From NCBI GenBank assembly GCA_944323875.1, contig CALUUH010000003.1, forward strand, positions 1 through 64,000: a DNA stretch of 64,000 bases. Direction: 5' to 3'. The notes under the pieces are model-generated. The model had not been told where the DNA came from and ran no database searches. It was given only the letters and a program-made list of their open reading frames with translations. A program made the translations under genes and the position numbers. This stretch comes from Candidatus Gastranaerophilales bacterium. GTDB taxonomy: Bacteria > Cyanobacteriota > Vampirovibrionia > Gastranaerophilales > Gastranaerophilaceae. This document shows, one piece after another, positions 34,582 through 44,744 of this stretch; position 1 is the first letter of the stretch, and the number at the start of each line of letters is the position of its first letter.

Positions 34582-35587
34582 ATTCTTTATTTTCGTTGAT
34601 TGTTTTTACCTCATTCAAAGAGATATTAAATTTCATCAGGCAAAAGCCGCCGATTACAGATAATATCAACATCAAGATTGCCTGATGAACGGTAGAAACA
34701 GCTAGCGCTGTAGATTTAGGGATATTGTATATACCTAACGCCAGTATATAGGCATACTGGTAAGGGCCTAAAAATACCGATGTTGAAGGTATCATTGTTG
34801 AAAAAGATATCAGACTTAGCACAAATAGGCCCGCTGAAAATCCCAGCCCTAAATCAAAGCTGTCAATAATTAAATAGGCAACGTAACATTCAACACCCCA
34901 GATAACAAAGCTTGAGAGGAATGAAACAAGTGTGCATTTCAAATTGTCTAACACTTCAAACCCGCCGATAAAAGAATTTATATAATCGCACAACTTTGTT
35001 ATAAATTTTTTTGCCTGCAATGCCATTTTTTCAGGTAATTTTTCTGCAATGGCAACAGATTTTTCACAAATAAAATCTATTTTGTTAAATTTAAAAATCA
35101 GATAAAATATCAAAAGGCTTCCGACAAACAGGGCCCCTATTCCGTATGCGAGATGAATTATCCACTGCTCGCGGCAATACAATAATACTGCAAAAAGCAG
35201 TATTAAAAATACGCAGATGCCATCCTGAATGCGCTCAAGAATAATTGAGCCGAAAACCTTCATTTTGCTCTCGGATTTTACAGTTCCCAGATAATAAGCG
35301 CGATAAACATCACCAGCTCTTGCAGGCAGAAAAATATTCAGCATACTTCCGACAGTAAAAACTTCTCCAAGATGCAGGCTTGAATAAATCGGATTGTCAA
35401 GCAAAAGCGCCTTCCATCTGATACCGCGCAAATATAGTGTCAGGACATAAAACGGTACTATTAAAACCATATTCCTGAAATTAAACTCTTTAAATGTTTG
35501 TATAAGTTCGCCCCAGTTAATTTTGTAAAAAATCAGTCCCAACAACAATACTGTGATAACCAGCGCGGCAATTTTTCTCTTTTTCAT
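34580..35587 (-). CDS. Flippase-like integral membrane protein (LPG synthase TM family)
   Basis: 335 residues with about eight transmembrane helices, of the lysylphosphatidylglycerol_TM/UPF0104 (YbhN, AglD) family. RGIRWKALL near 60, FLPARAGDVYRAYYLG near 85-100 and SIILERIQDGI near 115 are the conserved motifs. TMIPSTSVFLGPYQYAY near 265 lies in a later helix. Members move or modify membrane lipids or act with glycosyltransferases; no soluble synthetase domain is attached here. Convergent with rplT and divergent from rpmE. Confidence 0.85.
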   Translation of the reverse strand: MKKRKIAALVITVLLLGLIFYKINWGELIQTFKEFNFRNMVLIVPFYVLTLYLRGIRWKALLLDNPIYSSLHLGEVFTVGSMLNIFLPARAGDVYRAYYLGTVKSESKMKVFGSIILERIQDGICVFLILLFAVLLYCREQWIIHLAYGIGALFVGSLLIFYLIFKFNKIDFICEKSVAIAEKLPEKMALQAKKFITKLCDYINSFIGGFEVLDNLKCTLVSFLSSFVIWGVECYVAYLIIDSFDLGLGFSAGLFVLSLISFSTMIPSTSVFLGPYQYAYILALGIYNIPKSTALAVSTVHQAILMLILSVIGGFCLMKFNISLNEVKTINENKE

Positions 35588-35623
35588 ATTGCTATTATAT
35601 CATAAACATTTTGTAAAAATTAC

Positions 35624-35651
35624 TTGCACTTTAAAAATTTAGATATATAAT
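35624..35651 (+). promoter_or_regulatory. rpmE promoter
   Basis: TTGCAC at 35624-35629, 16-nt spacer, TATAAT at 35646-35651, about 60 nt before the rpmE start. Confidence 0.6.
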
Positions 35652-35711
35652 GTAATAGTAGTCGAAATTAATCAAGTTTGGAATCTTGAGAAAAGAAAAG
35701 AGGTTTAAAAA

Positions 35712-35915
35712 ATGAAAGACGGAATACATCCAGAATACAAAAAAATGAAAATCAAATGCGTTTGCGGTAACGAAATTGAAACCGGTTCAGTATTAGACGA
35801 TATTACAGTTGAAATTTGCAGCAACTGCCACCCGTTCTATACCGGCCAACAAAAAATCTTAGACTCTGAAGGTAGAGTTGAAAGATTCAATAAACGCTAT
35901 GGTAATAAAAAATAG
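35712..35915 (+). CDS. rpmE: 50S ribosomal protein L31 (zinc-binding form)
   Basis: 67 residues. [25 protein letters not shown] at the start (motifs GIHPEY and CVCGN) and [13 protein letters not shown] match L31. The CxC and CxxC cysteines are kept, so this is the zinc (C+) form. AAGAGG precedes ATG. It has its own promoter and terminator. Confidence 0.96.
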   Translation: MKDGIHPEYKKMKIKCVCGNEIETGSVLDDITVEICSNCHPFYTGQQKILDSEGRVERFNKRYGNKK

Positions 35916-35961
35916 TACTTCCTAAACTTATTTTCATGAATAAGTTATTACTTGAATATTC

Positions 35962-35986
35962 AGCCCGCTAAAAACGGGCTTTTTTT
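35962..35986 (+). terminator. rpmE terminator
   Basis: AGCCCG / CGGGCT stem with a 7-nt loop and a T6 tail. Confidence 0.88.
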
Positions 35987-36008
35987 AAAAAATACGGGAG
36001 AGAAAACA

Positions 36009-36716
36009 ATGCAGCAAAATAACGAACCAGTGGTTAATCTGATATCAAAACCGGACAATATGCTAAAGACGGTATATACAGCATGCAGAACCTGCTATAG
36101 CGCGGATTATCCGATAAATATTTACAACAGCACTGATGACACAGAAAAGATGTTGAAATTAATTGAGCGGGTTATTTCATCAGGTCACTACTCAACAATC
36201 GAACATATTCAGGTAAGTTTTGCTATTGCAAATGTTTCACGCGCATGTACACACCAGCTTGTGAGACACAGACACATGTCGTTTTCCCAAAAATCTCAGA
36301 GATATGTAAAGGAAAAAGGCCAGTTTGATTATATTATCCCGCCGACAATTGAACGTAATGAAGAATTAAAAGCAGAATTTGTTGACTTTATGGGAAAAAT
36401 ATCCGAACAATACCAAAAATTTGTAGAAGCAGGCATACCGGCCGAAGATGCGAGATTTGTGCTTCCGAATGCTGCTGCCAGTTCAATGGTTGCAAGCCTC
36501 AACCTGCGTGAATTGATTCACCTTGCAAATCTTCGTCTTTGTACACGTGCACAGTATGAAATAAGACTGCTCGTCAAAAAGATGTGTGATGCACTTATTG
36601 CAGAAGAACCATGGCTGAAACCTTATCTTGTTCCTAAATGTGAGCGTCTGGGATTCTGCGATGAGGATAAATCTTGCGGTAGAAAACCAACAAAAGCTGC
36701 TTTAATCAATGCTTAA
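36009..36716 (+). CDS. thyX: Flavin-dependent thymidylate synthase
   Basis: 235 residues. The ThyX signature RHRHMSFSQKSQRY (RHRx7S type) lies near residue 86. It makes dTMP from dUMP using methylene-tetrahydrofolate, FAD and NADPH. ATG 36009 follows GGGAGAG. An upstream in-frame TTG would place the start inside the rpmE terminator and is rejected. The end overlaps the YkgJ-family gene by eight bases. No thyA is seen in the window. Confidence 0.95.
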   Translation: MQQNNEPVVNLISKPDNMLKTVYTACRTCYSADYPINIYNSTDDTEKMLKLIERVISSGHYSTIEHIQVSFAIANVSRACTHQLVRHRHMSFSQKSQRYVKEKGQFDYIIPPTIERNEELKAEFVDFMGKISEQYQKFVEAGIPAEDARFVLPNAAASSMVASLNLRELIHLANLRLCTRAQYEIRLLVKKMCDALIAEEPWLKPYLVPKCERLGFCDEDKSCGRKPTKAALINA

Positions 36717-37326
36717 ACTATACGAAAAATATCTTGAAGTTGTAGACAGATACATAAAAAAATGTTTTGATGACCAGCAGCCTTTTATACATTGCAATAT
36801 TGGCTGTTGTGATTGCTGTACAACCGGTGAATATCCTTTTTCCAGACTTGAAATGGAATATTTAATGGCCGGATTTCCTGAATTACCTCCTAAAACACAA
36901 AAAAGGATAAAACATAATATAAAAACTTTGCTTGAAGAAAAAAATGCCTGTGACGGTCGTTTTTTGCATAAGTGTCCACTCTTGCTTGATGGAAATTGCG
37001 CAATGTATGAAAGACGCGGGATTACCTGCCGCGTGTTCGGACTTGCATACTTTGAGACAGTAAATGGTAAGCGAATAGTAAAACTGCCGGAATGCAGCAA
37101 ATGCGGATTAAATTATTCAGAAGTTTTAAATAACGGAGAAATAGGAATTGAGGAATTTCACAAAAGAGGTGTTGATGGCCCTGTTTCTCATCCCCTTAAC
37201 TTAACTTTCTTTGAGAAGGAAATTCTAAATGGCGTAAATGGCTTAGAGTTTGGCGAAATTCGTCCTATACTGGATTGGTTTGTAAATATTCGGCAGAATC
37301 AAATGAGAGAATTAGATAATAATTAG
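36709..37326 (+). CDS. YkgJ-family cysteine-cluster protein
   Basis: 205 residues. CNIGCCDCCTTGEYPF near residues 29-44, then HKCPLLLDGNCAMYERRGITCRVFGL near 87-112 (motifs KCPLL, GNCAMYERR, CR) form the cysteine pattern of the YkgJ/UPF0153 iron- or zinc-chelating family. Two more Cys (CSKCG, near 129) follow. Members are thought to bind metal or iron-sulfur clusters; the reaction is unknown. It overlaps thyX by eight bases and is probably cotranscribed. Confidence 0.82.
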   Translation: MLKLYEKYLEVVDRYIKKCFDDQQPFIHCNIGCCDCCTTGEYPFSRLEMEYLMAGFPELPPKTQKRIKHNIKTLLEEKNACDGRFLHKCPLLLDGNCAMYERRGITCRVFGLAYFETVNGKRIVKLPECSKCGLNYSEVLNNGEIGIEEFHKRGVDGPVSHPLNLTFFEKEILNGVNGLEFGEIRPILDWFVNIRQNQMRELDNN

Positions 37327-37349
37327 ATAATATTAGGTCTTTAAAAATT

Positions 37350-37586
37350 ATGAAAACAGCAAATAATATATATATAGGCTTCATTTCAGCAGAAAAATTT
37401 AAAAAATTAGGATATAAAGAAGAACCTGTAGCGTTTAATGTGAGTTACGAATTTCTAACAGATCCTGATTTTGCGCGGGGGTATCATTTTTCATTTGGGG
37501 AGAAAAAGCCGCTGTTGGAGTGGTTTATACAAGAAAATAAAGAGGTAGTAGAAGATAGTGATATAAAGGCTGCACTAAACTTCTAA
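37350..37586 (+). CDS. Small hypothetical protein
   Basis: 78 residues, soluble, mixed alpha/beta, with no signal peptide and no recognised family. It contains KLGYKEEPVAFNVSYEF and KPLLEWFIQENKE. The ribosome site is weak, but the gene follows the YkgJ gene by 23 bases on the same strand and may be translated with it. Confidence 0.55.
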   Translation: MKTANNIYIGFISAEKFKKLGYKEEPVAFNVSYEFLTDPDFARGYHFSFGEKKPLLEWFIQENKEVVEDSDIKAALNF

Positions 37587-37700
37587 ACAAGTCTTGATAA
37601 CATTGCTATATTTTAACAAACCTTAACAAACCAGCTTCATTATTTAAAGTCCGACCAGCAGAATGCCGTAATAATCCATGTACAAGTGTGTGGAATATCT

Positions 37701-40700
37701 ATGGCAGACAGCATACAAATAAAGAATTATATAAAAAGTTTGGGGCTGACCGGTACCGATGCAGATGCAAAAAGAGCCGAGTTAGAAAAACTTTCTAATG
37801 CTGAATTAGTCGCGCTCATCTCAGGCTCTACAAAAGAAAACTCAAAAGGCACTTCTGTTGAAAAAGATCTTCACAATGAAAAAAATATTACTCTCGCCTC
37901 AGGACGACGTATTCAGATAAAAGACGGCGTTACTAAATACTTCGCCGCTGACGGTACCGAATTAAATCAAAAATACTTTCAACAAAAAGAAGGTATTATA
38001 AATGTTAAAAATTCCGGACGTTACAGTGTTACTCTTGGCGGGGAAACAAAGTATTATGCTACAGACGGAACTGAATTAAAAGAAAGTTATTTTAAACAAG
38101 TTGAAAGTTCAGATATTCACGTCAAAACAGATGACGGAAAAACACACAATCTCAACAAAGAATTAGAAACAAGAATTAATACAGTAACTACAAATCTTGA
38201 AGATGCTGAAAAAGACAACGGGTTTATCGGAAAAGCCTGGAGCGGGTTTAAAAATCTTACCGGTATTGGCGACAGTTCAGATAAAGTCAGAGAACAACAG
38301 CAACAGGAAGTAAAACTTCTTGCTCAGTTTAATTCTAATGAGCAAACAAGGGCACAAACATTTAAAGAATTAACAGGAGTTGAATATACAGAAGAAAACT
38401 TGCAAAAATTTGTTAAAGGCGAGATTAAACTAAAATCAGAAATGGCTCTGCAAGGTTATAAAGAAGGTCAAGAAATGGCGACAGATGTGGCTGCAGATAT
38501 TGTATCAGGTATTGCATCAGTCGGGATTTATGCAGCATCAGCGGCTGCTGCGCCGTTTACAGGCGGAGCGTCTATTGCTGTAGGTTTAGCTGCGGCAACA
38601 GCAGGCGGTGCGGCAATTAAGACAGGTTTAAAGGCGGCGGATGCGGCCAGTGCCGGCCGAGAATATTCGCTTAAAGATGCCGGACATGATGCGGCGACGG
38701 GTGCTTTTTCAGGAGTATTAGCGCCTGTTACAGGAGGTATGGGCGGAGCTGTTGGTAAAACAGTAGCCACCAAGCTTGGGGTACAGGCCATAAAACAGGT
38801 AGGAAAAGAGGTTGCGGCGGATGCTGCGGAAGCGGGTGTTAAACAGGGTGTTAAATCAATGCTTACGAACCCGACGGGATATGAGTATGTTGGCGGTACA
38901 TTGCTGAAACGCGGAGTTGCACAGGGGGCTGAAATGGCGACGGATGGTGCTGTTGGCGGGGCTGTGGATAATGCGTTCAGAACTGCTTATGATGGCGGAA
39001 GTCTGGAAGATGTTGCCAATTCTGCTGTTGAAGGTTTTGTAGGTGGTGCTATTATGTCACCGGTTATCGGCGGGGGCATGAAAACTGTTGGAAAATTAGG
39101 TCATGAATTGGGCGCAAAAGTTCAGCATAATGCGCCGGATGCCACAAAAGCTTTAACTTCTGACAACAATGATTTTACGGCCAGATACATTGATGAAAAT
39201 TCGCAAATCAATCATATTAACATGCCGGATGAAGGCATTTCGCGTCCTACAGCAAAACATGTAACAGAACAGTCTGATGGCACAAAGATATTAACTCCTG
39301 AAGGTGAAAAACTTGTCCGCAACAAGGCAACAGAACTCCATAAGGCCGCAGCCGATAAAGAAGCGGCAATTGTTAAGGCAATGCAGGATGCAGGATTTGG
39401 AATTGACAAAGAGACAATGACACACCGTGCAAAATCCGAACAAAGTATTTATGACAAAGTTTCATCAGCAATGACCGACAAAAAATATCCGGCAAGTTTT
39501 GAAAAAGCCGTCAAGGGTGTTTATGATGCTGTCGGCACTCGCACGCGGTTAGATGATTTTGACTACAAAGATCATCCTGATATTGTCGAAGTCTACAAAA
39601 CAGATCCTGAAAAAGCCTATAAAATGGCTGCAGAACGACAATCCGCGCAATTTGCAAAAAATATTGAAAATCTGATTATTCAGCAGGCTCAAAGAAAATC
39701 AGAGATTTCTGCTGCAAAAATCAGCAACTATATGGGAAAAGACGGTATCCCTTATTTATCAAAAGAACAGATTGAACATATAAATTTTGTTGCGGCACAA
39801 CACGGCGTTGATTTGAACATCAAAGATCCGTCACCTAAAGTTCGTCCGTCAGGCTACACTGCGTATCAGATGAACTTCAAAACAAAAGACGGATTCACTT
39901 ACGAATGGCAGCTGCGCGGCTCCGAAATTAATGAATTTGCAGAATGTGAACATGTTCCTTATGACATCCGTCAGGGTAAAGATGTCACCGGAGGCAGAAA
40001 AGAACTTGAACCGCTTTACAAACCGATTGAGGATGTCATTCATAATCTTTCTGATGACCAGTTTAACCGTTACAATGACTATTTAACAGCACATTATAAG
40101 CATTTACGTAAACTGGAACTAGGATTTGACAGCACTGCTCCAAAACTCGAAGATTACGGCGATTTTGGTGCACTTGACAAGCGTTTGAGTGCGGAAAATC
40201 TTGAGGCCCTTCATGACACTGCTGTTAAATTGAAAGACGGCAAGGTGTCAGAAGAAACAGCGCTTAAATTATACAACGATGCAATAACGGAAAAAGAGTC
40301 ATATTTCCAACTAAGACAGCGTTATACTGATACTGAAAAAGCAGAAATATTAAGCAAGTATAACCTTACACCTGATGATATAAAAGATTTAGGCAACAAT
40401 GATGGACCTATCGCTTATTTAGATATGTTAAGTAATGCATCACCTGAGTTTGTGGAAGAGGTTACAACAATGCCAAAAGAAGATATTCTTTTAAGCTTAA
40501 AAGGTATTGCAGAGCAAGTAAAAGCCCCCTCTATTCTAACCCGCGAAAACCTGACTAAACTTATGAAAGATTTTGATTTAGGGATTGAAGAAGCGGGCTC
40601 CTCACTGCTTATTCTTTCTCAAAATCCTCAAAGCTATAAATATATAAACAATCTCATTAAATACAGTAAACTTGCAGACCAAAAGCTTAATCAGACAGAT

Positions 40701-43700
40701 TTGGAAAATCTTGCATATTATGACAAAAAAGCATTAAAAGCGCTTTCTCCTGAAAGGCTGGAAAAAATCGCGTATGTCGCAAAAGAACTTGATATAGAGC
40801 TTAACCCTTATCTATTTGACAGAATCAATGATATTGAAAAAATTACTCCAGATTTCGTTCAAAAATTAAAGAAAGAATACGATACAATACGACAAAACGG
40901 TTTAGAGGTTGAATTAGGTAACAGGGATTTTACTGCCGATTATGCGGCCATGAAAAAGATTAATGATGCATGTGAAAAATATGATATTTCATTCGGTGAC
41001 ATTAAATCAACATATTATTCTGAGATTGAAGAGCTTGTAAATCTTGAAAACTTTGACAAAGTCGCAGATTTTATCAAAAGACTTTCACCGGAAACAAAAG
41101 CAAGTAATATAAATCTATTTTATAATATTTTAGCTAAAGAAAAAGGTGCAGTAAAACTAGAACCGGATGACTCACTTGCAGAGCTTTACAATTCAATGGC
41201 TAAAATCAAAGATAATTATCATATAAACAATGAATTTGTTAATGATCTTAGTAAATTAGGTATACAAGACTTTAGCGGCCCTGCTAAACTTCTTGATGCA
41301 TTTGCTGAGATTGAGCAGCTTCCTTCTCCGTTTGCAAATGGCTCAAATATGGCTGCTAATTTTGTAGTTGCAAATGGTGATTATGATGGGGCTGCAAAAT
41401 ACATAAGGTCATTGAAACCGGTTAAAGATAAAATAACATATTATATGTCGCCATTACAAGACACTAATTTCGATTTTAAGAAAGCCGCTAAAATCAATAA
41501 TGCAATAAATGAAAGAGGCTTGCTGCCGTATTTCCAGGATTATTTAAAAACAATTTATAAACATGAAACTTTTGATATAGATAAATTTACTGACCTTGTA
41601 AAATTTATACACAAAGAATTGCATATAATTGACCCGACCAAATCTCAACAAAGAATGGATTTATTACTCTCTAATGCAGATAACATTCCGGCACTGGATA
41701 AAATCAAGCAAAACTATACCCTCTTGAATGATTTGCTAAATCGAAACGGCATTCAAATAGGAGCAGGATATAATAATTTCCACGACATATACAAATTTTT
41801 GCTAAATGATATTGATTCCGATATATTATCTCATAATGCGAAATTTCTGGAAGGTTATATAGACAAGGACAATATAACAGGCATTTTATCTATCAATAAA
41901 AAACTTACAAAAGAAAATTTTATAATTGACGGAAAATCTCCTGACCAGCTCAGCGGCGCTCCGACATATTTCTTTAAAGCATATAATGCAATAGAGAAAT
42001 ATCCTGATCTATTAAATGATTTTAAAAAGTCAGCTCTGTACAGCAATGGTAATTTCAATATAAATACATTATATAATGCCTTAAACAACCTTTATTATGT
42101 TAAGAATAATGTAACACCTGAGGTTTACAACAATGTTATTACCCGTGATTTGCTGTCCTTATCCACTTTACCGGATGATATCAGGAAATTAGCTGAGATG
42201 GATAATAAAACATTCAACATTTATACTTTTTTCAATAATACTTTAGGATATTCTGTTATTGACTTTTATCTAAAGAAAGCGACGAAATTTTCTGTTGAAG
42301 ATATTTCAATATTAACATCTGACAATTTAACTAATATTAAAATAGATCTTCGGGCAAGCGTGCTTGAAAAATTAAACAATTTGCCGCAAGATGTCAATAA
42401 GGAACTTGCAAGCAAAGGTATTGATATAAATATGTATAAGACAAGATTGGCTGAAAGTTTAGGTGTTGCGCGTGATGTAATAACTCCTGCCAAGGCTAAA
42501 CAGACTGAATTTTTAAGAGAAATAGTTGCAAATAACAATCAGCAGGCTGAAAATGTTTTAAAAACACTGGATTTTGCAAAATTCAACACAGGTATTCCGC
42601 TAAAATATCCGCGCGCCGCATTTAATCAGGATATAGAAACCTTACTGTCACAAGTTCAAGAAACAGATGTGTATATTTTACGTTCACATTTTAAATTGGA
42701 AAAAGGTGAAGCCGGATTTGAAGGCTTGCCGGTTGTAAAAGAGTTAACCGATTATGAAAAACAATCGCTTTCAGAAAAAGGTGCGTTCATTGCGGATAAA
42801 ATAGCACAGAGAATAAATGATTTTACTTTGAATAATGAAGTTTTGATTAACGATAAACAAACGAAAGAAGTTCTGGATGCACTTATTCAAGGGCTGCCGG
42901 AATTTACAACCATTGTAGGTAAAAAACAGCACGGAACTCACGCATACACCGTCGATATTCACACGCTCAAAGTTCTGCAAAGTGCTATGAATGATCCGAT
43001 GTACAAAGAGCTTTCAGATCAGGACAAAACTATTCTGAAAATTGCAGCGCTTCTCCACGACACCGGTAAAAAAGGCGGGGTTATTGACCGAGGACACGCT
43101 TCATTGAGTTCTGACTATGCACGCGCAGTGTTAAGCAAATTCCAATTAAGTGATGCCGTTAAAACAAGAATAACCGATATTGTCGAAAACCACCACTGGT
43201 TTGAACAATACAATACAGGTAAGATAAGTGCGGAAACAATGGCTGCAAATTGCAGACGTCCTGAAGATTTTAAAATCTCTGTAATACTTGCGAAATCAGA
43301 TCTTTCCAATGTCAATCCGACATTCCATTTTGAACGTACCGGAACAGCTAATCAGGCCGAGTTTGACAAATTTATGTTTGAAAAAACTCATCCGATAGAA
43401 GAAAAATTGCATGAAATGCAGGAAAAAGCAAATATTGTTTTTGATACGCAATTCACCCGTGCAATGGATAAATTCCCGACACAGAAAGTAAATATAGGTG
43501 GTAATGAGGTCGATTTAAAAGTTTTAAATCTGACTGATGACAATATCACCAATCTCGAACAATACGGTTTTGCTCCGGGAACGACAAGAGATAATGCAAG
43601 ATTTACCGTACACATGACCTCACCGAAAGAATTTCCGACAGTTGAAGCATTACTTGCTAATACTTCAAACAAAAGTACATGGTCTACCTCATTAATAAGT

Positions 43701-44216
43701 CTTGATAATAACAGGACTTATACAAACCGTAAATTCGGCTTTATTCTTGATGTAGATAAACCAAATGTTGCGGAAGCTTACTATCAAAATTTGGGTTCAG
43801 GGTACAAAAAGGATATAAATAGTTTTACAAGCATATTATTTAGTTCGCCTACTGATGAACGCACATTTGTCCGCGACCAATTTATTGACTCAATGAAAGA
43901 ACGCGGCGTCGATATATCTCTGCAAGATTATGCGCAATTGTCAAAATATATTTTCTCTAAAAAATACACAACCCAGATAAAGAATGTAAGAATTGGTGAT
44001 AAAGTTTACAATGCAGAGGATCTGGTATACGCGTTTGAAAAATCTCGCGATGCACTGTTCCAAGGTTATGAACACAGTGAAATTGTCTCAATAAATCCGC
44101 GTATCAAAGGTCTTATTGCACGAGTTTCTGATATCAATGATGTTCCGGTGGAATTTCTGAATTTCGCTGACAAGAAAAATCTCCCGATAATTCTTATCGG
44201 ATTTAAAAATCCCTAA
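37701..44216 (+). CDS. Giant protein with RelA/SpoT-like synthetase domain and C-terminal HD domain
   Basis: About 2,171 residues from ATG 37701 (a GTG at 37686 is in frame). Order: two copies of a KYFAADGTEL-like repeat (about 75-130); an Ala/Gly-rich hydrophobic stretch (about 265-325); a RelA/SpoT-like (p)ppGpp synthetase fold (about 545-770) with RAKSEQSIYDK near 576, VYDAVGTR near 606, SGYTAYQ near 717, EWQLR near 734 and AECEH near 747; a 950-residue helical region with no known domain; an HD domain (about 1745-1845) with HDTGKKG near 1785, GHASL and NHHWF; and a C-terminal 300 residues including WSTSLISLDN. No secretion signal is seen. It may make or break an alarmone as an effector or toxin; that is inference. 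Followed by a small gene and the AsmA-like gene. Confidence 0.8.
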   Translation: MADSIQIKNYIKSLGLTGTDADAKRAELEKLSNAELVALISGSTKENSKGTSVEKDLHNEKNITLASGRRIQIKDGVTKYFAADGTELNQKYFQQKEGIINVKNSGRYSVTLGGETKYYATDGTELKESYFKQVESSDIHVKTDDGKTHNLNKELETRINTVTTNLEDAEKDNGFIGKAWSGFKNLTGIGDSSDKVREQQQQEVKLLAQFNSNEQTRAQTFKELTGVEYTEENLQKFVKGEIKLKSEMALQGYKEGQEMATDVAADIVSGIASVGIYAASAAAAPFTGGASIAVGLAAATAGGAAIKTGLKAADAASAGREYSLKDAGHDAATGAFSGVLAPVTGGMGGAVGKTVATKLGVQAIKQVGKEVAADAAEAGVKQGVKSMLTNPTGYEYVGGTLLKRGVAQGAEMATDGAVGGAVDNAFRTAYDGGSLEDVANSAVEGFVGGAIMSPVIGGGMKTVGKLGHELGAKVQHNAPDATKALTSDNNDFTARYIDENSQINHINMPDEGISRPTAKHVTEQSDGTKILTPEGEKLVRNKATELHKAAADKEAAIVKAMQDAGFGIDKETMTHRAKSEQSIYDKVSSAMTDKKYPASFEKAVKGVYDAVGTRTRLDDFDYKDHPDIVEVYKTDPEKAYKMAAERQSAQFAKNIENLIIQQAQRKSEISAAKISNYMGKDGIPYLSKEQIEHINFVAAQHGVDLNIKDPSPKVRPSGYTAYQMNFKTKDGFTYEWQLRGSEINEFAECEHVPYDIRQGKDVTGGRKELEPLYKPIEDVIHNLSDDQFNRYNDYLTAHYKHLRKLELGFDSTAPKLEDYGDFGALDKRLSAENLEALHDTAVKLKDGKVSEETALKLYNDAITEKESYFQLRQRYTDTEKAEILSKYNLTPDDIKDLGNNDGPIAYLDMLSNASPEFVEEVTTMPKEDILLSLKGIAEQVKAPSILTRENLTKLMKDFDLGIEEAGSSLLILSQNPQSYKYINNLIKYSKLADQKLNQTDLENLAYYDKKALKALSPERLEKIAYVAKELDIELNPYLFDRINDIEKITPDFVQKLKKEYDTIRQNGLEVELGNRDFTADYAAMKKINDACEKYDISFGDIKSTYYSEIEELVNLENFDKVADFIKRLSPETKASNINLFYNILAKEKGAVKLEPDDSLAELYNSMAKIKDNYHINNEFVNDLSKLGIQDFSGPAKLLDAFAEIEQLPSPFANGSNMAANFVVANGDYDGAAKYIRSLKPVKDKITYYMSPLQDTNFDFKKAAKINNAINERGLLPYFQDYLKTIYKHETFDIDKFTDLVKFIHKELHIIDPTKSQQRMDLLLSNADNIPALDKIKQNYTLLNDLLNRNGIQIGAGYNNFHDIYKFLLNDIDSDILSHNAKFLEGYIDKDNITGILSINKKLTKENFIIDGKSPDQLSGAPTYFFKAYNAIEKYPDLLNDFKKSALYSNGNFNINTLYNALNNLYYVKNNVTPEVYNNVITRDLLSLSTLPDDIRKLAEMDNKTFNIYTFFNNTLGYSVIDFYLKKATKFSVEDISILTSDNLTNIKIDLRASVLEKLNNLPQDVNKELASKGIDINMYKTRLAESLGVARDVITPAKAKQTEFLREIVANNNQQAENVLKTLDFAKFNTGIPLKYPRAAFNQDIETLLSQVQETDVYILRSHFKLEKGEAGFEGLPVVKELTDYEKQSLSEKGAFIADKIAQRINDFTLNNEVLINDKQTKEVLDALIQGLPEFTTIVGKKQHGTHAYTVDIHTLKVLQSAMNDPMYKELSDQDKTILKIAALLHDTGKKGGVIDRGHASLSSDYARAVLSKFQLSDAVKTRITDIVENHHWFEQYNTGKISAETMAANCRRPEDFKISVILAKSDLSNVNPTFHFERTGTANQAEFDKFMFEKTHPIEEKLHEMQEKANIVFDTQFTRAMDKFPTQKVNIGGNEVDLKVLNLTDDNITNLEQYGFAPGTTRDNARFTVHMTSPKEFPTVEALLANTSNKSTWSTSLISLDNNRTYTNRKFGFILDVDKPNVAEAYYQNLGSGYKKDINSFTSILFSSPTDERTFVRDQFIDSMKERGVDISLQDYAQLSKYIFSKKYTTQIKNVRIGDKVYNAEDLVYAFEKSRDALFQGYEHSEIVSINPRIKGLIARVSDINDVPVEFLNFADKKNLPIILIGFKNP

Positions 44217-44245
44217 TAATATGCTATAATAAATGTGAGGTAAAT

Positions 44246-44689
44246 ATGACTGAAATTAATCAAATCAATCAGAACAAAATAAATTTTAAAGGGGCAACAA
44301 AAATGAATAATGAAAATAAGCCTGAAACTGTTGAAGAATTTGCTAATACAGCAGTTAAAAGTCTGGCAAACCGTGCTGAACGCGAAGTTCCGCAAAATGG
44401 AGATTTTGCACCTGTTTCAGAAAGATATGTCAACCACGATCCCAATATTTATGCAAATGAAATGCTGTTACAGGTAGTACCATTGCCGCCGTCATTGAAA
44501 AACGAGCCTAATTACAATAAACTTCGCTATCTGCAGGCTGTTGTTAAAAGTCCGATAGATCAGCCGGCAAGCTCCATTCTTAAATGCGGAACTAAAAAAC
44601 AAATCCTTGAAACTCTTAATGAAAAAAACTTTTCTCAAAGAGTTGCCGCAAAATTTGATGAATTGACCGATGATTTAAGAATGAATTAA
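44246..44689 (+). CDS. Small lineage-specific protein after the giant
   Basis: 147 residues. N-terminus MTEINQINQNKINFKGATK, with an NFKG short motif near residue 13. The rest is soluble with SERYVNHDPNIYANEMLLQ and a C-terminal helical part. GAGG precedes the ATG, and TATAAT at 44225-44230 may be its own -10 box. It lies 29 bases after the giant, so a partner or immunity role is conceivable but not supported by any motif. Confidence 0.65.
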   Translation: MTEINQINQNKINFKGATKMNNENKPETVEEFANTAVKSLANRAEREVPQNGDFAPVSERYVNHDPNIYANEMLLQVVPLPPSLKNEPNYNKLRYLQAVVKSPIDQPASSILKCGTKKQILETLNEKNFSQRVAAKFDELTDDLRMN

Positions 44690-44744
44690 TTTTATTTTTG
44701 TGTTATATATCAGTATGTGTAAAAGGGGTAAGAGAGGTGTATCT

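Noticed and set aside
35952-36008. Longer N-terminus of ThyX
   Set aside because: It would begin inside the rpmE terminator; ATG 36009 has a proper ribosome site.
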